Origin: CAZAMT01 sp964486145
Lineage (GTDB): Bacteria; Bacteroidota; Bacteroidia; Bacteroidales; JAAAOM01
NCBI GenBank assembly: GCA_964486145.1
Contig: CAZAMT010000164.1
Location: 1-8,856, forward strand
Reading direction: 5' to 3'
Length of the DNA stretch: 8,856 bases
Positions within the stretch are counted from its first letter, which is position 1, and the number at the start of each line of letters is the position of its first letter. The notes below the pieces were generated by a model, which saw nothing but the letters and a program-made list of their open reading frames with translations, had not been told where the DNA came from and did not search any database. Positions 6,948 through 8,856 of the stretch are shown here, piece by piece. The translations under genes were made by a program, and so were the position numbers.

Positions 6948-8798
6948 CTACCAATCTGTTAGCCTTTTCTCTGGAAAACTTGCCTTGCCTAAAGCCTCTT
7001 TAGGAATTAACAGTACCTGGAAAGTCTCTTGCGAATTTGCAGGAAGTTCACATTCAAACCCCACCATGATAGTTCCGGGATTTTCAGCATCATAATCATT
7101 TGTTGGCGCCGTGCTCCATGTTTTCATCTTAAGATTTTCCGGCCCCTGGACTTTCATGAACAACAATTTACCATCTTTTCTTAGAAGAGCTGATTTTTTG
7201 TCTAACTCTACTTCAGCAGGAGTAACCATGTTCCATCGAATTTTAGTAGAATTTTCCAAGGTCTCAACTTCATCGCGAATTATCACATAACTATTATCGA
7301 TAATTCCAACTCCCCTATTGGCCTTTTTCAGTTGCCTGTTGTAAACCGTTGAAATGTCAGAAACAGCATTCATAAAATCAATATCATCTGAATATTTATC
7401 AATTTTTGCATACCCATCTACACGTTGCAATGAATCGTTAATGGTTAAAACGGAATGGGAATAATTGTTTAACCGGAAGATTGTCCAGCGCTGGGCATCT
7501 TGTGTTCTACCGAAAATACTCATCCCTTTTGATTCTAATGACTCGTAATTTTGAGAGCCAAAATCCATTGCCCAACGAATACCATCGGCTTCCAAAATAA
7601 ATGAACCAATGTCCATATGCCCGTGGTTTACAGAAGGAGAACCTGTTTTGAAGCCTAAATATATGGCATTGGGATCAGTCCATGAGGTTCTCATTAATGC
7701 TACCGGATTTTTTCCTTGTCCCACCCAAATTTTGTAATCAGGCTCTTTGATTTCTTCAAAAGGAATATCTTTCCCCCAAATCATGAGTGCCGGAAGTACG
7801 CGATTTCTTGCAAAATCAGAATAATCCTCTGTTTGCAAAAACTTGTTTTCCATAAATAATAAGGAAGGATTGTTATTCCTGTTGGCGAACCAGAACATGG
7901 CAGGTTTCAAACTCCCATAGCTTCCGCAATCGCCCCAGTTATAACAAAGTTCTGAAGGAGCAAGCATGTTTTCCATAAACTCGCCTGTCTTAAGAAAACC
8001 AGGCATTTCAGTTAATCCCCTGTCTGTTTCTAAATAAGTCTCAACTGCACTTAAGAACAATACATTAAATGTTGTTCCGTATCCCCAGTAACCATAACCT
8101 TCAGGATAAGCACCATCAGGGCGGTAATCTTTCATTGCTTTTGGAATTGACTCAAATGCGCGGTTGATGACTGAATCTGCCAATTCCGGATAATCTTCTT
8201 TGATGGCTAATGCACCAAAGGTCATCCCTGCATTACAAACCTGGTTCCAGTTATGTTCCGCGTCTAAAAACCAATTATAATCATCATTGAAAGAGGGTTC
8301 GATTCCTTTTTTTACTAACGCGTCACGTATTACTGTTTTTGATTCGTCTGACAGTTCACTGTAAAGCCAGTCATAGCCGATTGCAAGCGCCATCGTCATT
8401 TCTCCAACATCAAGAAAATGGCTTGGGTTCCAATCTTTAAAACCAGCGGCTTTTAACATGTGTGCTTCTGCATGCTTCATAAACCGTTCGTCACCGGTCA
8501 TTCTGTAAGCATAAGACAAATCAAAAATACGCCGGAGATACTCTCTTGAGGATGAAAGTAATCTTCTGCCTATTTTCACTCTTTCGCCAGGTTGCATTTC
8601 AAGAATTGCTTCACTTTCGTCGATAATTGCCTGATGCATTTTAGCCCAGGTTTCACTTGCAGCAATTTGATTCTTTATGGCTTTCTCTTCACCTTTTTTC
8701 AATAAGATTCTTGGGTGTTCCTTTGCAGGGTTATTGCATGAGAAAATAAAAAAGCTCAGGATAAGCAATAACAAAAATCGATTATTTGTAGTTTTCAT
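6948..8798 (-). CDS. Heparinase II/III-family polysaccharide lyase, lipoprotein
   Basis: A 616-residue protein. Its start is fixed by a lipoprotein signal, MKTTNNRFLLLLILSFFIFS before Cys21; no acidic surface-export motif follows. HPRILLKKGE (28-37) is the usual opening of this superfamily. The helical toroid (about 30-345) contains LDAEHNWNQVCNAGMTFGAL (178-197), with candidate catalytic H182 and N183, and PDGAYPEGYGYWGYGT (227-242), with candidate tyrosines Y236 and Y239. The beta-sandwich domain (about 355-616) contains SVNHGHMDIGSFILEADG (389-406), with H392 and H394, followed by MDFGSQNY and FRLNNYSHSVLTIND. This layout is closer to heparinase II-type (PL21-like) enzymes than to the 681-residue paralogue downstream, with which it shares only the fold. 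It would cleave a uronate-containing, possibly sulfated chain. It is the most upstream gene seen; 59 bases separate it from the next. Four sampled 60-base lines average about 39% G+C, lower than sampled lines from the neighbours. Confidence 0.85.
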   Translation of the reverse strand: MKTTNNRFLLLLILSFFIFSCNNPAKEHPRILLKKGEEKAIKNQIAASETWAKMHQAIIDESEAILEMQPGERVKIGRRLLSSSREYLRRIFDLSYAYRMTGDERFMKHAEAHMLKAAGFKDWNPSHFLDVGEMTMALAIGYDWLYSELSDESKTVIRDALVKKGIEPSFNDDYNWFLDAEHNWNQVCNAGMTFGALAIKEDYPELADSVINRAFESIPKAMKDYRPDGAYPEGYGYWGYGTTFNVLFLSAVETYLETDRGLTEMPGFLKTGEFMENMLAPSELCYNWGDCGSYGSLKPAMFWFANRNNNPSLLFMENKFLQTEDYSDFARNRVLPALMIWGKDIPFEEIKEPDYKIWVGQGKNPVALMRTSWTDPNAIYLGFKTGSPSVNHGHMDIGSFILEADGIRWAMDFGSQNYESLESKGMSIFGRTQDAQRWTIFRLNNYSHSVLTINDSLQRVDGYAKIDKYSDDIDFMNAVSDISTVYNRQLKKANRGVGIIDNSYVIIRDEVETLENSTKIRWNMVTPAEVELDKKSALLRKDGKLLFMKVQGPENLKMKTWSTAPTNDYDAENPGTIMVGFECELPANSQETFQVLLIPKEALGKASFPEKRLTDW

Positions 8799-8856
8799 AG
8801 CATTTATTATTAGTTACATTGAATTTGTAAATTACATTTTCATCTGTTTAAAATTT
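8799..8856 (-). other. AT-rich leader upstream of the first operon gene, with short repeats
   Basis: These 58 bases precede the ATG of the heparinase-like lipoprotein gene and are very AT-rich. They hold a perfect inverted repeat TGTAA-x-TTACA at 8826-8836 and a direct repeat TTACATT (as read on the plus strand) at 8814-8820 and 8832-8838. No convincing Bacteroidota promoter (TTTG ... TAnnTTTG) or Shine-Dalgarno site is seen on the minus strand. Either an operator or simple AT-rich chance would explain the repeats, and the promoter may lie beyond the window. Confidence 0.2.

Noticed and set aside
1..8856. tRNA, rRNA, CRISPR array, insertion sequence, SusC/SusD pair or strong terminator hairpin
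   Set aside because: None was found on reading both strands; the gaps between genes are too short and show no such structure.

Overview
The window looks like part of a carbohydrate-degradation locus (PUL-type) from a Bacteroidota bacterium. The evidence is the gene content, lipoprotein signals of the Bacteroidota kind, AT-rich start regions without Shine-Dalgarno sites, and a row of co-directional polysaccharide lyase-like genes. A marine or sediment Marinilabiliales/Prolixibacteraceae-type host is a guess from general resemblance only. No SusC/SusD pair, regulator, transporter, RNA gene, insertion sequence or CRISPR array is visible.

All genes lie on the minus strand, so transcription runs from right to left. 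In that order they are: a heparinase II/III-like lipoprotein (8798-6948); an alginate-lyase-fold, PL38/PL5-like lipoprotein (6888-5656); a BNR_4 beta-propeller protein (5634-4201); a collapsed GH88 (unsaturated uronyl hydrolase) remnant (4162-3925); a second heparinase II/III-like enzyme of a different subtype (3886-1841); a second, divergent BNR_4-type propeller protein (1777-383); and the N-terminal 116 codons of a sulfatase (349-1), which runs off the left edge. Gaps are about 20-65 bases and no clear terminator is seen, so one operon is likely.

Together the genes suggest depolymerisation of a sulfated, uronic-acid-containing polysaccharide, such as an ulvan-, glucuronan- or glycosaminoglycan-like polymer. 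The lyases would cleave by beta-elimination and the sulfatase would remove ester sulfate. An unsaturated uronyl hydrolase would normally finish the lyase products, but the one encoded here has been reduced to its two ends. Every intact product carries an export signal. Several are lipoproteins without a strong surface-export signature, so much of this chemistry may be periplasmic.

The points most worth following are the GH88 remnant, whose N- and C-terminal pieces abut out of frame; a sulfatase active-site signature with Leu in place of the usual Arg (CSPAL instead of CxPxR); and the unusual density of five candidate lyases of three folds in 8.8 kb, whose exact subfamilies and substrate cannot be named from the sequence alone.
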